A stretch of DNA of 64,000 nucleotides. Origin: Trichococcus shcherbakoviae. Its GTDB lineage: Bacteria; Bacillota; Bacilli; Lactobacillales; Aerococcaceae. The stretch covers positions 620,001 through 684,000 of the forward strand of contig NZ_OY762653.1 of the NCBI RefSeq assembly GCF_963666195.1, read 5' to 3'. This document shows positions 1 through 9,296 of this stretch, piece after piece. The notes under the pieces are model-generated. The model made no database searches. It saw only the letters and a list, made by a program, of their open reading frames with translations, and had not been told where the DNA came from. Position numbers and translations under genes: made by a program. Numbering within the stretch: the stretch's first letter is position 1; the number at the start of each line of letters is the position of its first letter.

Positions 1-629
1 GCTCTAACGAGCTCTGCTATACTCGCTTTGACTTTTCCGTGGATTTCTCTTGCAACTACTTCTTCAGTAATTTTTTCACCATTGATAAACAAAGTCAAAA
101 GAGCCTTACCTGTTTTTCCAAAGATATTGGACAAATAGCTGGTCAACTTTATATTGGCTCTCTGCAAAATATTATGGATTTCATTAACGCGCTTCGTTTT
201 TTCTTGCTTTACTGAAGACCGCTGCCTTGTTAAATAACGCAATTCCTGTGTTTCTTTATCAGGAACGTAGCTGGCATTAACCAAGCCACAGCGACCTAAT
301 AGCGCTATCCACTCCGCATCTTTCATATCTGTTTTTCTTCCAGGTACATTTTTTATGTGTTGTGGGTTGGCTAAAATCAGGTGAAAATCTTCGGGTTCCA
401 ATATGTTCCAGACTGGTTTCCAATACTGTCCTGTACTTTCCATCAGCACATGCGACACTTCCAGCTCTTTCAGCCATTCGGAAAGAGACCGTAGGTCAAA
501 AGTGGTTGTGCCAAATGTTTTTTGGGTCTTTTTGGGACGACTTGAAGTAAGTTTTCCAACGAGCACACAGGCTGTGATAGATTTTTGATGAACATCCAAT
601 CCACAGCAATGAATCACCATTACTTCCAT
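1..629 (-). mobile_element. IS110-family transposase, 5' part only (runs off the left edge)
   Basis: The frame is open from an ATG at 629 to position 1, giving about 209 residues of the N-terminal half of an IS110-type DEDD recombinase; the C-terminal serine-containing part lies outside the window. Motifs seen are the first acidic residue in CGLDVHQKS near residue 12, MESTGQYWKP near residue 60, and the KTDMKDAEW signature near residue 95, followed by a basic helical region (LRYLTRQRSSVKQEKTKR). An AGGAGAGG site 6-9 nt upstream supports the ATG at 629 over the ATG at 620. IS110 transposases insert by an RNA-guided, RuvC-like mechanism. An acidic N-terminal domain with non-coding DNA upstream of the gene is the layout of the IS110 subgroup, as opposed to IS1111. 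Whether the gene is intact cannot be judged here. Confidence 0.9.
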
Positions 630-840
630 TAGAATCCTCTCCTAATTGAAATATTAGAAAGCAGCGGATTTATCCTTTTGGAATTACAAAGTAATTTTAT
701 ATTCATGCTCAAGGCATAGTCGGTTTATCTCGAAAGGATAAATCATTCAGTTTCCTAGACGGGTTCGGGAACACCACTTAGTATATCGAATTTGTACCGC
801 TTTCCATTTTCATTATACTAGAAGAAATATTGTTTTCAGA
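630..840 (-). ncRNA. IS110 non-coding end, candidate bridge RNA (seekRNA) source
   Basis: About 200 bases lie between the transposase start and the likely element end. On the plus strand GATTTATCCTTTT (667-679) is the inverted complement of GAAAGGATAAATC (732-744): 13 pairs counting one wobble, around a 52-base loop. Inside the loop AATTAC (682-687) and GTAATT (691-696) form a small hairpin. Published work on IS110 elements shows that this upstream end encodes a structured RNA whose two internal loops pair with target and donor DNA. The length, the side of the gene and the long stem with an internal loop fit that. The exact element boundary, core dinucleotide and guide loops cannot be fixed without the right end of the element. 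Confidence 0.5.
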
Positions 841-849
841 AGTGGTTTG

Positions 850-866
850 GATTGCGGAACGCAATC
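850..866. other. Short perfect inverted repeat
   Basis: GATTGCG-GAA-CGCAATC is a perfect 7-bp stem with a 3-base loop, located between the IS110 end and the sprT terminator. It could belong to the IS end or to the flanking DNA; no function can be assigned. Confidence 0.35.
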
Positions 867-891
867 TTATTGTTTCCTAGTTATGGAACAA

Positions 892-937
892 AAAAGATGG
901 GACCCCAATCAATTATTGATCGCGGTCCCATCTTTTT
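892..937 (-). terminator. Rho-independent terminator of the phosphatase-tex-sprT operon
   Basis: AAAAGATGGGACC (892-904) pairs perfectly with GGTCCCATCTTTT (924-936). The loop contains a second small dyad (ATCAA/TTGAT). The A-rich left arm gives a U-run in the minus direction, 31 bases past the sprT-like stop codon. The T-run on the right also makes it usable in the plus direction. Confidence 0.85.
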
Positions 938-967
938 ATGTGCCATTGAATCCTGCTTGCCGCAAAG

Positions 968-1420
968 TTAACCCGTTATCTTCAGCTTCCCCTTGCACTT
1001 ACCGCAGACATACTTCTTCAGATCGATCCTTCTTTTCCTCGGATACATCTGTCCGCAGGCACTGCAACTGTAAAGCCATTTCGGCGGCGCAACAATTCCA
1101 GCCTGGCGCAGGTCCTTTACGAACCGGCTCCCCCCGCTCGCCTTCAGCAAGTTCAGGAAATCGGCATCCCGATGCTGGTAGCCCCGGCCTTCCAGATGCA
1201 AGTGGTAGTGGCAGAGTTCGTGTTTGACAACCTTCTCCAGTTCTTCCATTCCGTGCAACTCCAGCACCAACGGATTGAAATCCAAATCGTGGCTTCCCAG
1301 GTGGTAGCGCCCGCCTGTCGTCTTGAGGCGGCGGTTAAAACTGGCGCGGTGGCGGAACGGTTTCCGGAAAATGGTAATCGAAATGTGTTCCACCAACCGT
1401 TGCAGTTCTTGTTCGTTCAT
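968..1420 (-). CDS. SprT-family zinc metalloprotease-like protein
   Basis: A 150-residue protein with a central HELCHYHLH zinc-binding motif (HExxH type, near residues 66-74) and a C-terminal zinc ribbon (CSACGQMYPRK ... CGKCKG). This is the standard architecture and length of bacterial SprT-like proteins, relatives of eukaryotic SPRTN, which cleaves DNA-protein crosslinks. The bacterial role is not settled. Its stop codon is followed by a strong terminator, and its ATG lies 14 bases after the tex stop, so it is the last gene of the tex operon. The ATG at 1420 has a GAGGAAC ribosome site. Recognition is from the HExxH plus zinc-ribbon pattern; substrate and function are inferred from the family only. 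Confidence 0.88.
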   Translation of the reverse strand: MNEQELQRLVEHISITIFRKPFRHRASFNRRLKTTGGRYHLGSHDLDFNPLVLELHGMEELEKVVKHELCHYHLHLEGRGYQHRDADFLNLLKASGGSRFVKDLRQAGIVAPPKWLYSCSACGQMYPRKRRIDLKKYVCGKCKGKLKITG

Positions 1421-1434
1421 CTATTTGTTCCTCA

Positions 1435-3612
1435 TTATTTTTGTGGCAGCATCGTCAGGGCAACGCGGCCTTTGTTCGTGTCGACATGATCGACCCAAAC
1501 GGTCACGATATCGCCGACCGCGACCACATCGGAAGGGTGCTTGACGAAGCGGTTGCTGAGTTTGGAGATGTGGACCATGCCGTCCTGTTTGACGCCGATA
1601 TCGACGAAGGCGCCGAAGTCGACGACGTTGCGGACGGTCCCTTGCAGTTCCATGCCCGGCTTCAGGTCTTCCATCGAGAGAACATCCTGGCGCAGCAATG
1701 GTTGGGCGATGTCATCGCGCGGATCGCGGCCCGGTTTCGTCAAACCGGCGATGATGTCCTGCAGCGTTTCCTTACCGAGTCCGGTTGCTTCGCGGGCTTT
1801 GGTGCGATCCAACGCTCCCAGCGCTTCGCGGGCTTGTTCGGTTCCGATGTCCTTCAGGCTAAGCCCAGCCAGTGCCAGCACTTCTTTGGCGGCCGGATAG
1901 GATTCGGGATGAATATCGGTGTTGTCAAGGATGTTCTTGCCCCCGGCGATGCGCATGAAGCCGACCGATTGTTCGAAAGCTTTCGGGCCGAGACGCGGCA
2001 CTTTCTTCAATTGTTGGCGGCTGTCGAAGGCGCCATTCTCTTCACGTAAAGTGACAATGTTGTTGGCGATGGTTTTGTTCAGGCCGGCAACGTGCTGCAG
2101 CAATGGCGCACTGGCCGTGTTCAGGTTGACGCCGACTTGGTTCACGGCGGTTTCGACGACGAAGTCCAAGCGTTCGCCCAACTGTTTTTGGGAAACGTCA
2201 TGCTGGTATTGGCCGACGCCGACCGATTTCGGATCGATCTTCACCAATTCGGCCAACGGATCCTGCAGGCGGCGCGCGATGCTGACGGCACTTCGTTCTT
2301 CGACCTGGAAATCAGGAAATTCTTCGCGGGCGATATCGCTGGCGGAATAAACCGAAGCGCCCGCTTCATTGACGATAGCGTAGTAGACCGTATTCGGCAC
2401 TTGCTTGATCTGCTCGGATACGAACAGTTCGGATTCGCGGCTAGCGGTTCCGTTCCCGATGGCGACCATTTCGACTTTGTAGTCCTGAAGCATTTTGCGG
2501 AAAGCCGGACCGGCAGCAGCGCGTTTTTCCTGGTTGGCTGGTTTGTGCGGATAAATAACGCTCTTCGCCAATACTTTACCGGTCGCATCGACGATCGCCA
2601 ACTTGCAGCCGGTACGGTAAGCCGGATCCAAACCAAGCACCACTTTGCCTTTCAAAGGCGGCTGCAGCAACAGGTTGCGCAGGTTGTCGCCGAATACATC
2701 GATCGCTTGCGCGTCGGCGGCTTCAGTCAATTCATTGCGCAGTTCGCGTTCGATAGCCGGTCCGATGAAACGGCGGTAGCTGTCTTCATAGGCGGCTTTC
2801 ACGTATGATGCGGCAATGCTGTTCGGGTTCTTCACTACCTTTTTCGCCAAGTAAGCGAAGATTTTCTCCTCATCGACCGCGATTGAAACCTTCAGGATGC
2901 CGGTTTTTTCGCCGCGGTTCATGGCCAGGATGCGGTGCGGTACGGCCGTGGCCACACCCTGGGAAAAATCATAGTACATCTCGAAGACACCCTTCTCATC
3001 GCTTTCGGCATCCTTCACCGTGCTGACGACCTGGCCGTTTTTGCGCGTGAACTCGCGGATGTGTTCGCGGTACGCTGGCTCGTCGCTGACGATTTCGGCG
3101 ATGATTTCATGGGCTCCTGCCAAAACGTCTTCTATAGTAGAAAGTTCCATTTCTTCATTAAGGAATTCCTTGGCTTTCGTCTCTACGGATCCGTTCATTG
3201 GACCGCTTAATAGCCACTCGGCAAACGGAGCCAGTCCTTTTTCGCGGGCGATTGCGGCTTTCGTGCGGCGCTTCTGTTTATAGGGACGGTACAGGTCTTC
3301 GACGCGTTGCATCTTTTCGGCGCGTTCGATATCCGCTTTGAGCTTCGGCGTCAGCTTGCCTTGTTCCTCGATGATGCGGATGACTTCTTCCTTGCGCTTG
3401 TGCAGGTTCGTAGCGTACTGGTGGCGCTCTTCGATTTGGCGGATTTCTACCTCATCAAGCGAGCCCGTAACTTCCTTCCGGTAGCGTGCGATGAACGGGA
3501 CGGTATTGCCCTCTTCCAATAGTTGCAGTACTTTTTCGATCTGTGCGGGTCTGAATTGGTTAAGTTCGGCTTTCACCAAGTCCAAAACGATTTGTTGTGC
3601 TGTTTCTGTCAT
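1435..3612 (-). CDS. tex: Tex family RNA-binding transcription accessory protein
   Basis: About 725 residues, the usual Tex length. The order is an N-terminal helical region (QFRPAQIEKVLQLLEEGNTV ..), a YqgF/RuvC-like domain around residues 320-450 (GLDPAYRTGCKLAIVD), helix-hairpin-helix segments near 490-560 (NTASAPLLQHVAGL), and a C-terminal S1 RNA-binding domain (GMELQGTVRNVVDFGAFVDIG ... GMVHISKLS). Tex binds nucleic acid and influences transcription and, in some species, toxin expression. The ATG at 3612 has AGGAG 11 bases upstream; an in-frame TTG at 3621 would sit too close to that site. It follows the phosphatase gene by about 50 bases and precedes the sprT-like gene by 14, so the three are probably co-transcribed. 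Confidence 0.95.
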   Translation of the reverse strand: MTETAQQIVLDLVKAELNQFRPAQIEKVLQLLEEGNTVPFIARYRKEVTGSLDEVEIRQIEERHQYATNLHKRKEEVIRIIEEQGKLTPKLKADIERAEKMQRVEDLYRPYKQKRRTKAAIAREKGLAPFAEWLLSGPMNGSVETKAKEFLNEEMELSTIEDVLAGAHEIIAEIVSDEPAYREHIREFTRKNGQVVSTVKDAESDEKGVFEMYYDFSQGVATAVPHRILAMNRGEKTGILKVSIAVDEEKIFAYLAKKVVKNPNSIAASYVKAAYEDSYRRFIGPAIERELRNELTEAADAQAIDVFGDNLRNLLLQPPLKGKVVLGLDPAYRTGCKLAIVDATGKVLAKSVIYPHKPANQEKRAAAGPAFRKMLQDYKVEMVAIGNGTASRESELFVSEQIKQVPNTVYYAIVNEAGASVYSASDIAREEFPDFQVEERSAVSIARRLQDPLAELVKIDPKSVGVGQYQHDVSQKQLGERLDFVVETAVNQVGVNLNTASAPLLQHVAGLNKTIANNIVTLREENGAFDSRQQLKKVPRLGPKAFEQSVGFMRIAGGKNILDNTDIHPESYPAAKEVLALAGLSLKDIGTEQAREALGALDRTKAREATGLGKETLQDIIAGLTKPGRDPRDDIAQPLLRQDVLSMEDLKPGMELQGTVRNVVDFGAFVDIGVKQDGMVHISKLSNRFVKHPSDVVAVGDIVTVWVDHVDTNKGRVALTMLPQK

Positions 3613-3664
3613 GTTATTCAATACTCCTGCCTTTCAAAATAAAACTGCCCTTTCGGCAACTTCA

Positions 3665-4372
3665 TCATTTCTTTATAATATGGTCCTCTTTCAGACCGTT
3701 TTTGTCAAACACAACGCCATGCAGCGAACCGCCGTAGACGGCTCCGCCATCGATGCCGATTTTGTCGTCCGAAATCCAAAGATCCGAACGGTCATTGTCA
3801 CCATGCAGGTAAAAGGTCGGGGTATGCCCGAATACGATTGTTTTCCCGGTGCGGTTCTTCTTTTTGTGGAATGGTTCGCGGATCCAGAGAAAGTCCTCCT
3901 CGGTGCTGTCGTGCCAATCTTTTTTGCTCAGATCAACACCGGCATGGACAAAAACGTACTGTTCCCATTCGTAGTACAAAGGAAGCTCGGTCAAAAAAGC
4001 GAGCAGATCCTTGTAATAGTGTTTCATCATCAGCGCGATTTCGGTAGGCGAATACTCCTCGTTGATGTGCTCATGCAGGAAACTTTCCAAGGAACCCAAC
4101 CCGCCGTTCAGGAAATAATTGCCTGCGAATTCCTCCGGCTTTGCGATGAAATTCAGCAGGATGCCCTCATGATTGCCCTTCAGATAGATCGCACCTTGTT
4201 TTTCCACAAGCTCCTTCGCCAGCAGAAAACAAGCTTTCGAATTTTCGCCGCGGTCCCCCAAATCACCGATAAAAATCAACTGTTGCTTCTCCCGGTCCCA
4301 CTTTTCCAATAATTTCTTCAGTAAGGTGATCTCCCCATGGACATCGCCCACCACAAACACTTCGTCTTTCAC
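3665..4372 (-). CDS. Calcineurin-like metallophosphatase (PrpE/ApaH-like serine/threonine phosphatase)
   Basis: A 235-residue phosphoesterase of the PPP type with the signature blocks GDVHGE, GDLGDRGENS and GNHEG, which hold the two metals, and later histidines in FVHAGVD and FGHTPT. These are the motifs of bacterial serine/threonine phosphatases and diadenosine tetraphosphatases; which substrate is used cannot be read from the sequence. The start is uncertain: GTG 4381, ATG 4378 and GTG 4372 are in frame. I favour 4372 because AGAAGG at 4381-4386 is then 8 bases away. It is the first gene of a probable operon with tex and the sprT-like gene; a possible extended -10 (TGCTAAAAT, 4414-4422) lies upstream. 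Confidence 0.88.
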   Translation of the reverse strand: MKDEVFVVGDVHGEITLLKKLLEKWDREKQQLIFIGDLGDRGENSKACFLLAKELVEKQGAIYLKGNHEGILLNFIAKPEEFAGNYFLNGGLGSLESFLHEHINEEYSPTEIALMMKHYYKDLLAFLTELPLYYEWEQYVFVHAGVDLSKKDWHDSTEEDFLWIREPFHKKKNRTGKTIVFGHTPTFYLHGDNDRSDLWISDDKIGIDGGAVYGGSLHGVVFDKNGLKEDHIIKK

Positions 4373-4587
4373 AATCATCACCTTCTAACTTTCAGACTGT
4401 TTCGCTCCTTATCATTTTAGCATATCACCCACTTTCCTGCTCAGGCAGATTCACCAAAAAAAGCACCTAATTTCCTGAAATGCTAACGTTAAGTTGTAGG
4501 GACGGCATTTTTGATGCGCTTTCATTATCGATTCAAGCAAATCACGAACATTAAAGTGATAAATTGATTAAATCATTCACTTATTTA

Positions 4588-4616
4588 TTGCAAGCTTTTG
4601 TGTGATTGGTTATAAT
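4588..4616 (+). promoter_or_regulatory. Sigma-A promoter of the purine permease gene
   Basis: TTGCAA (4588-4593), a 17-base spacer and TATAAT (4611-4616). This gives a leader of about 90 bases. I looked for a purine riboswitch in that leader and saw none. Apart from this promoter, nothing else was recognised in the gap 4373-4710. Confidence 0.75.
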
Positions 4617-4710
4617 AGTCGAGTGGTAAGCAAGGAAAGCATATGAAATCATTTATTGTTACTGTTTCCTGTCGCTGCCGAAAAAAATTCAGATGGGAGA
4701 TCTTTTCAAA

Positions 4711-6174
4711 ATGGAAAATTTCTTTAAACTCAAAGAACACGGAACAACAGTTTCCACAGAAGTTGTTGCGGGGATCACAACTTTCTTCGCAATGTCGTAT
4801 ATCATTTTCGTCAATCCGGCAATCCTTTCTTTATCTGGGATGCCTAGCCAAGCAGTCTTCTTGGCAACAATCATTTCCGCTGCAGTCAGCACTTTGGTGA
4901 TGGGCCTTTTCGCAAACGTACCTTATGCTTTGGCACCGGGTATGGGCTTGAACGCCTTCTTCACTTTCACTGTCGTCTTCTCACTTGGTTTCACTTGGCA
5001 ACAAGCTTTGGCCATGGTATTCATCTGTGGGATGGTCAACGTTCTGATCACAGTAACAAAAATCAGAAAAATGATCATCAAATCGATCCCTGAAAGCCTG
5101 CAGCACGCAATCAGCGGCGGTATCGGCATCTTCATCGCTTATATCGGGATCAAAAACGCCGGCTTCTTGGAATTCACTTCCGACGCTGGCTCCATCACTG
5201 CAATCAACGGCGCTCCTTATGACGCAACAGCTGAGACTTTCACTGGCGGAGTAGGATCAGTCATAACTGGCGGCGGCATCGTCCCTGCCTTGGTTAATTT
5301 CACGCAAATGCCTGCATTATTGGCTTTGATTGGTTTGGTCATTACAGCTGTACTGATGGTCAAAAATGTCCGCGGCGCCATCCTTATCGGTATCGTTGCC
5401 ACTACTCTTTTGGGTATCCCGATGGGTGTTGTTGATATTTCAACAGCAAGCCTGCAAGCAAACTCGCTTGCAACAGCTATTTCCGAATTAGGGGTAACAT
5501 TCGGTGCTGCATTCGGTTCAGAAGGTCTTTTGTCCTTGTTCTCCGATGTTTCCCAACTGCCATTAGTATTGATGACCATCTTCGCATTCAGCCTTTCCGA
5601 TACTTTCGACACAATCGGTACATTCATCGGAACTGGCCGTCGTACTGGTATCTTCTCTGCAGAAGATGAAAAAGCGCTTGAAGAAGGATCCGGATTCAGT
5701 TCGAAAATGGATAAAGCTTTGTTCGCCGATTCAGTCGGTACGGTAATCGGTTCGATCTTCGGTACATCCAATACTACTACTTACGTTGAGAGTGCTGCCG
5801 GTATCGGTGCTGGCGGACGTACTGGTTTGACTGCGGTTGTTGTTGCCGGCATGTTCATCATCAGCGCATTCTTCGCACCGCTGATCGGTGTTGTTCCCGC
5901 TGCTGCAACAGCTCCTGCTTTGATCCTCGTCGGTATTTTGATGATGGGATCATTCACAGAAATCAACTGGCATGATCTGGAAGATGCGATCCCTGCTTTC
6001 TTCGCATCCATCTTCATGGGTCTTTCTTACAGCATTTCCTACGGTATCGCAGCCGGCTTCTTCTTCTACTGCATCGTGAAAGTCGTAAAAGGAAAGTCGT
6101 ACGAAATCCACCCGATCGTGTGGTTCTCTTCGGCTTTATTCTTGGCCAACTTCATCATTTTGGCATTGCTTTAA
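4711..6174 (+). CDS. NCS2-family purine permease (AzgA/PbuG/PbuO-like)
   Basis: A 487-residue polytopic membrane protein. The N-terminus (FKLKEHGTTVSTEVVAGITTF, then FFAMSYIIFVNPAILS) and the GTSNTTTYVESAAGIGAGGRTG segment are hallmarks of the AzgA branch of the NCS2 family. That branch imports hypoxanthine, guanine or adenine by proton symport. Hydrophobic segments run throughout, with the family's helix-rich C-terminus. GGGAGA (4695-4700) is 10 bases before ATG 4711; an upstream in-frame ATG at 4693 overlaps that ribosome site and is rejected. It is monocistronic with its own promoter and a terminator at 6184-6221. Which purine it carries cannot be told. Confidence 0.93.
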   Translation: MENFFKLKEHGTTVSTEVVAGITTFFAMSYIIFVNPAILSLSGMPSQAVFLATIISAAVSTLVMGLFANVPYALAPGMGLNAFFTFTVVFSLGFTWQQALAMVFICGMVNVLITVTKIRKMIIKSIPESLQHAISGGIGIFIAYIGIKNAGFLEFTSDAGSITAINGAPYDATAETFTGGVGSVITGGGIVPALVNFTQMPALLALIGLVITAVLMVKNVRGAILIGIVATTLLGIPMGVVDISTASLQANSLATAISELGVTFGAAFGSEGLLSLFSDVSQLPLVLMTIFAFSLSDTFDTIGTFIGTGRRTGIFSAEDEKALEEGSGFSSKMDKALFADSVGTVIGSIFGTSNTTTYVESAAGIGAGGRTGLTAVVVAGMFIISAFFAPLIGVVPAAATAPALILVGILMMGSFTEINWHDLEDAIPAFFASIFMGLSYSISYGIAAGFFFYCIVKVVKGKSYEIHPIVWFSSALFLANFIILALL

Positions 6175-6183
6175 TATGACTGG

Positions 6184-6221
6184 GCGCATTTCCGATTGAT
6201 CGGAAATGTGTCCATTTTTTT
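6184..6221 (+). terminator. Terminator of the purine permease gene
   Basis: CATTTCCGA (6187-6195) pairs with TCGGAAATG (6200-6208) across a TTGA loop, followed by TGTCCATTTTTTT. Confidence 0.85.
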
Positions 6222-6249
6222 AATTGTTTTCGTTTTCGGTAATAAATTG

Positions 6250-6278
6250 TTGCGATTACATGATTTTGTCGATATAAT
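6250..6278 (+). promoter_or_regulatory. Sigma-A promoter of the Mn riboswitch leader
   Basis: TTGCGA (6250-6255), a 17-base spacer and TATAAT (6273-6278), placing the transcript start near 6285, some 20 bases before the aptamer. Confidence 0.75.
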
Positions 6279-6299
6279 AAATTCGAGTGTTAAACTGAA

Positions 6300-6449
6300 T
6301 ATCTCCATAGGGGAGTAACTAGCAGTACAAGGCTGTGGTAATGTCAACAATAAGTAGAGTAATCCTATCTGCTGGTGTTACCTTAAATAGTGAGACTTAT
6401 GCATACAGTGTTGTCTGAAAGACAATTTTATGCATAGGTCTCTTTTCAT
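6300..6449 (+). promoter_or_regulatory. yybP-ykoY manganese riboswitch with terminator expression platform
   Basis: The leader carries the conserved yybP-ykoY core: AGGGGAGTAAC (6309-6319), GTCAACA near 6343-6349, and GAGACTTATG closing the aptamer. P1 forms between CATAGG (6306-6311) and CTTATG (6396-6401). The same CTTATG is part of a long terminator stem, GAGACTTATGCATA (6392-6405) with TATGCATAGGTCTC (6429-6442). That stem has an inner TTGTC/GACAA hairpin and ends in TTTTCATTTT. P1 and the terminator are therefore mutually exclusive. Known members of this class bind Mn2+ and turn expression on, and the arrangement here predicts the same. It ends about 40 bases before the GTG start of the P-type ATPase. 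Confidence 0.92.
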
Positions 6450-6489
6450 TTTAACACTACTACATTCAGGTCAAGAGAGGGGAAATACT

Positions 6490-9162
6490 GTGTCAAAAGA
6501 ACAACTGAATAAAGCGTTCTTCGCGCAAACGGAAGAGGAAGTCTTAGCAGAACTTAATTCGACCAGAGGTGGACTTACTAACGAGGAAGCCGCGAAGAGA
6601 TTGGCTGAGTATGGCGAGAACGTACTAGAAGCAGGTGAAAAACGCACCACTTTACAAAAATTCTTGGATCAATTCAAGGACTTCATGATTCTCGTTCTAT
6701 TGGCTGCAGCTATCATATCTGGTACTATCGGTCATGAAATCGCTGATGCTATCATCATCTTAGCTGTTGTTATCATCAACGCATTCCTAGGTGTCTTCCA
6801 AGAAAACAAGGCAGAAGAAGCGATCGAAGCTTTGAAGAAAATGGCTTCACCACTCGCTAACGTAAAACGTGGCGGAGAAGTCATCCAAGTCAAGTCCGAA
6901 TTACTTGTGCCTGGTGACATCATCGTTTTGGAAGCCGGAGATGTTGTTCCTGCAGATATCCGCCTTTACGATGTAAATTCGCTTAAAGTTGAAGAAGCTG
7001 CCTTGACTGGTGAGTCTGTACCGGTCGAAAAAGACTTGCGCGACGTTGAAACCGATGCTGCTTTGGGTGACCGCAAGAACATGGCGTTCTCAAGTACAAA
7101 CGTAACTTATGGCCGCGCTGAAGGTGTCGTCGTCCTTACAGGGATGAACACAGAAGTCGGACATATCGCGAACATGCTGCAAAACGCTGAAGAGAAGAAA
7201 ACCCCATTACAGATCAACCAAGATCAAATGGGTAAATCTTTGACTATTCTGATTTTGGTCATCGCTGTATTGATGTTCATCATCGGCTTCGGTTTCAATG
7301 GCCGTCCTTGGTTGGATATGTTGATGGTTTCCATCTCCGTAGCCGTTGCCGCTATTCCTGAAGGTTTGCCCGCCATCACGACAATCATCTTGGCATTGGG
7401 TACGCAAAAAATGGCAAGCAGAAATGCGCTTGTCCGCAAATTACCTGCTGTTGAAACATTGGGTGGTACTGAAGTCATCTGTTCCGACAAAACCGGTACA
7501 TTGACTCAAAACAAAATGACGATCGAAAAAGTTTACTACGATGGCCAAGTCCACGATGCCGATGAAAACATCGACTTGGAATTGCCTGTCATGAAGATCA
7601 TGAACTTGGCGAATGACACAAAAATTGCTCATGACAAATCATTGATCGGTGACCCTACTGAAACAGCAATGGTTCAATATGGTTTGGAAAAAGGTTTTGA
7701 CCTTTCCGCTAAATTGGTTGACATGCCGCGTGTTGCTGAGGTTCCTTTTGAATCCGATCGTAAATTGATGTCAACGATCCACCCTGAAGGCAACCAATTC
7801 ATGATCGCTACAAAAGGTGCTCCTGATGAATTGTTGAAACGTTGCACGCACATCATCAAAGCTGGCGTCATTTCACCAATCACAGAAGCTGACAGAAACG
7901 CAATCCTGGACACAAACCACAGCTTGGCTATCCAAGCATTGCGCGTATTGGCGATGGCATTCAAAAACGTCGCTGCTGTACCTGCAAAAATGACGACTGA
8001 AGCAGTCGAAACGGACTTAGTCTTTGCCGGTCTGATCGGTATGATCGACCCAGAGCGTCCGGAAGCAAAAGAAGCAATCGCTCAAGCCCAAAAAGCGGGT
8101 ATCCGTACAGTCATGATCACTGGTGACCACAGAGACACTGCATCTGCTATCGCAACGCGTTTAGGTATTTTGAATGAGAACTCTTCTGCTAAAGCAGTCA
8201 TCACGGGTGCTGAATTGAATGATATCTCTGATGATGATTTCTTGCGCACGGTTCAAAACTACTCTGTATACGCTCGTGTTTCTCCTGAGCACAAAGTACG
8301 TATCGTTAAAGCTTGGCAAGATCAAGGTAAAGTTGTTGCCATGACTGGTGACGGTGTAAACGATGCTCCTTCATTGAAACAAGCTGACATCGGTATCGGT
8401 ATGGGTATCACAGGTACGGAAGTATCTAAAGGCGCTTCCGATATGGTATTGGCTGATGATAACTTCGCAACAATCGTTCACGCGGTTGAAGAAGGACGTA
8501 AAGTTTTCGCAAACATCCAAAAAGCGGTTCAATACTTGCTTTCCGCTAACTTGGGTGAAGTATTAACATTGTTCATCGCAACTGTTTTGGGATGGCAGAT
8601 CCTTGAGCCAATCCACTTATTGTGGATCAACTTGGTTACTGACGTATTCCCTGCTATCGCTTTAGGTTTGGAAGAAGCTGAGAAAGATGTTATGGAACAA
8701 GCGCCTCGTGGCCGTTCTTCCAACTTCTTCTCGAACGGCGTATTCGCCAGCATGATCTACCAAGGTATCTATGAAGGTGGGATCACCTTGTTCGTATTCT
8801 GGTTGGCAACTGGTTACTATGGCTTTGAACTGCACATCGGTGAAGCTATGGCCTTCTTGACATTAGGATTCATCCAATTGTCGCATGCCTTCAACTGTAA
8901 ATCAGTATTCAAATCATTGTTCTCGGTCAACCCGTTCGGCAATAAAATGTTCAACTATGCAATCTTGCTGTCGTTAGCATTGATGCTGATGGTGGCATTC
9001 ACACCTGGATTGAACAGAATCTTCGGCATCTACGACATGACTGGCCAACAATGGATGATCGTTGTAGCAGCTGCATTGTCAGTTATCCCATTCGTAGAGA
9101 TTATGAAAGCAATCTTACGTGCTGTCGGATATGACAAAAAAGTGAACCAAATCAAAGAATAA
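6490..9162 (+). CDS. P-type (P2-type) cation-transporting ATPase, probably Mn2+/Ca2+ export
   Basis: An 890-residue P2-type ATPase. It contains the N-terminal cation-ATPase domain, TGES in the actuator domain, PEGLP in membrane helix 4, the phosphorylation site DKTGTLT near residue 335, TGD, and [13 protein letters not shown] in helix 6 is typical of SERCA/PMCA-like pumps. The start is GTG 6490, with AGAGAGGGG ending 7 bases upstream; an in-frame ATG at 6430 lies inside the riboswitch terminator and is rejected. Control by a Mn riboswitch matches lactococcal YoaB and pneumococcal MgtA, which export manganese or calcium. The family alone would also allow a calcium pump, so the manganese role rests on the riboswitch. 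Confidence 0.93.
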   Translation: MSKEQLNKAFFAQTEEEVLAELNSTRGGLTNEEAAKRLAEYGENVLEAGEKRTTLQKFLDQFKDFMILVLLAAAIISGTIGHEIADAIIILAVVIINAFLGVFQENKAEEAIEALKKMASPLANVKRGGEVIQVKSELLVPGDIIVLEAGDVVPADIRLYDVNSLKVEEAALTGESVPVEKDLRDVETDAALGDRKNMAFSSTNVTYGRAEGVVVLTGMNTEVGHIANMLQNAEEKKTPLQINQDQMGKSLTILILVIAVLMFIIGFGFNGRPWLDMLMVSISVAVAAIPEGLPAITTIILALGTQKMASRNALVRKLPAVETLGGTEVICSDKTGTLTQNKMTIEKVYYDGQVHDADENIDLELPVMKIMNLANDTKIAHDKSLIGDPTETAMVQYGLEKGFDLSAKLVDMPRVAEVPFESDRKLMSTIHPEGNQFMIATKGAPDELLKRCTHIIKAGVISPITEADRNAILDTNHSLAIQALRVLAMAFKNVAAVPAKMTTEAVETDLVFAGLIGMIDPERPEAKEAIAQAQKAGIRTVMITGDHRDTASAIATRLGILNENSSAKAVITGAELNDISDDDFLRTVQNYSVYARVSPEHKVRIVKAWQDQGKVVAMTGDGVNDAPSLKQADIGIGMGITGTEVSKGASDMVLADDNFATIVHAVEEGRKVFANIQKAVQYLLSANLGEVLTLFIATVLGWQILEPIHLLWINLVTDVFPAIALGLEEAEKDVMEQAPRGRSSNFFSNGVFASMIYQGIYEGGITLFVFWLATGYYGFELHIGEAMAFLTLGFIQLSHAFNCKSVFKSLFSVNPFGNKMFNYAILLSLALMLMVAFTPGLNRIFGIYDMTGQQWMIVVAAALSVIPFVEIMKAILRAVGYDKKVNQIKE

Positions 9163-9175
9163 TAAATATAAGTGG

Positions 9176-9218
9176 AAAACCCCGTCGCGACTTATGGTCG
9201 TGGCGGGGTTTTCTTTTT
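9176..9218 (+). terminator. Terminator of the P-type ATPase gene
   Basis: AAAACCCCGTCGCGAC pairs with GGTCGTGGCGGGGTTTT around a TTAT loop, followed by CTTTTT. Confidence 0.9.
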
Positions 9219-9296
9219 GACGAGGGACGAGGTTATTGGTTCATTCGGAAACAACAAACGGAAATCCGAAATGCTGGTTTTAATTGCAGTTTTACA

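Noticed and set aside
4623-4710. Purine riboswitch in front of the NCS2 permease
   Set aside because: The leader is short and shows neither the three-way junction nor the conserved loop sequences.
6430-6489. ATG 6430 as start of the P-type ATPase
   Set aside because: It lies inside the riboswitch terminator stem; GTG 6490 has the ribosome site.
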